Source: Sediminibacterium soli
Lineage (GTDB): Bacteria > Bacteroidota > Bacteroidia > Chitinophagales > Chitinophagaceae
DNA: 64,000 bases
Direction: 5' to 3'
NCBI RefSeq assembly: GCF_009939225.1
Contig: NZ_JAACJR010000005.1
Location: forward strand, 64,387-128,386
Shown: piece by piece, positions 63,721 to 64,000 of the stretch
Numbering within the stretch: position 1 is the stretch's first letter
Layout of the letters: each line of letters starts with the position of its first letter
The notes under the pieces: generated by a model
What the model saw: the letters and a program-made list of their open reading frames with translations, nothing else
Database searches by the model: none
Told to the model about the DNA's origin: nothing
Translations under genes and position numbers: made by a program

Positions 63721-64000
63721 TTAATTGGGGGTATTTCCCGGGGATTTTTTTGGGGGCAGCACCTGTACCATTTCCACTTCCAGGATCAATGCGCTGTTAG
63801 CGGGTATGCCGGCTGTTCCTTTTTCGCCATAGGCCAGCGCCGAGGGAACAAAGAGACGCCATTTTGACCCCGCGGGCATCATCCGCAAAGCGTCGTTCAG
63901 CCCGGGAAAAAAACTCTGGACCGTGGCCCTGAACGGCCGGTTATTCCGGTAGGTATCTTCCACAACGGTTCCGTTCAGCAGTTTCGCCTGCAGGTGCAGG
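63721..64000 (-). CDS. FKBP-type peptidyl-prolyl isomerase, C-terminal part (runs off the window)
   Basis: The last 92 residues of a third FKBP-type protein are visible. The frame is open at the window edge (LLNGTVVEDTYRNN) and ends with PALAYGEKG-like and IPANSALILEVEMV blocks and a Pro/Lys-rich tail. An apparent start at 63963 is an internal GTG. It is a paralogue of the two genes at 61506-62909. Confidence 0.88.
   Translation of the reverse strand, partial: LHLQAKLLNGTVVEDTYRNNRPFRATVQSFFPGLNDALRMMPAGSKWRLFVPSALAYGEKGTAGIPANSALILEVEMVQVLPPKKSPGNTPN

Overview
The window reads as chromosomal DNA of a Bacteroidota bacterium, most likely of the Chitinophagaceae/Sphingobacteriia type. The reasons are the SusC/SusD pair, lipoprotein glycoside hydrolases, the FKBP-type secreted rotamases, the lack of clear Shine-Dalgarno sequences, and promoters with the Bacteroidota TTG-N19/20-TAnnTTTG layout in front of fusA, rpsJ and a small outer-membrane gene. 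The family-level placement is an inference from protein resemblance only.

Region 1 (1-34.8 kb) is a large glucuronoarabinoxylan utilisation locus. The minus-strand left part carries intracellular sugar metabolism: xylulokinase, xylose isomerase, a HAD phosphatase/mutase, aldose epimerase, arabinose isomerase, a sodium/sugar symporter and the start of mannonate dehydratase. Next to it is a minus-strand susC-susD-GH10 unit in which the xylanase has a carbohydrate-binding module inserted in its barrel. A 567-bp divergent control region (15725-16291) separates this from a plus-strand run: two tandem LacI regulators, GH67 and GH115 alpha-glucuronidases, GH43, GH51, GH3, a pentonate dehydratase (IlvD/Edd family), an exported SMP-30 lactonase, an FAH-family 2-keto-3-deoxypentonate dehydratase, a GntP permease and a second GH10 lipoprotein. 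Together they can bind xylan at the surface, cut it, remove uronic acid and arabinose branches and feed xylose, arabinose and glucuronate to the isomerase routes. The dehydratase-lactonase-permease group looks like a Weimberg-type oxidative side route fed by aldonates made in the periplasm.

Region 2 (34.9-43 kb) is a mixed stretch: a two-CBS-domain protein, a small membrane protein with a GNAT acetyltransferase, a small secreted repeat protein, a DUF5117-type zinc protease, an M61 peptidase with a PDZ domain, and an HI0933/BaiN-type flavoprotein.

Region 3 (43-61.4 kb, minus strand) is the S10-spc ribosomal cluster, running from rpsJ at the right to secY and map at the left. Many spacers are about 90-160 bp long and hold short-period tandem repeats facing their own inverted copies. 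The cluster is split: an O-antigen-ligase/TPR gene sits on the opposite strand between rpsJ and fusA, and neither rpsL-rpsG nor the infA-rpmJ-rpsM-rpoA group follows. The 3' end of fusA and its terminator are tandemly duplicated (198-bp unit).

Region 4 (61.5-64 kb) holds three FKBP-type rotamase genes and one small unknown outer-membrane or periplasmic protein. I saw no tRNA, rRNA, insertion sequence, prophage or CRISPR array.
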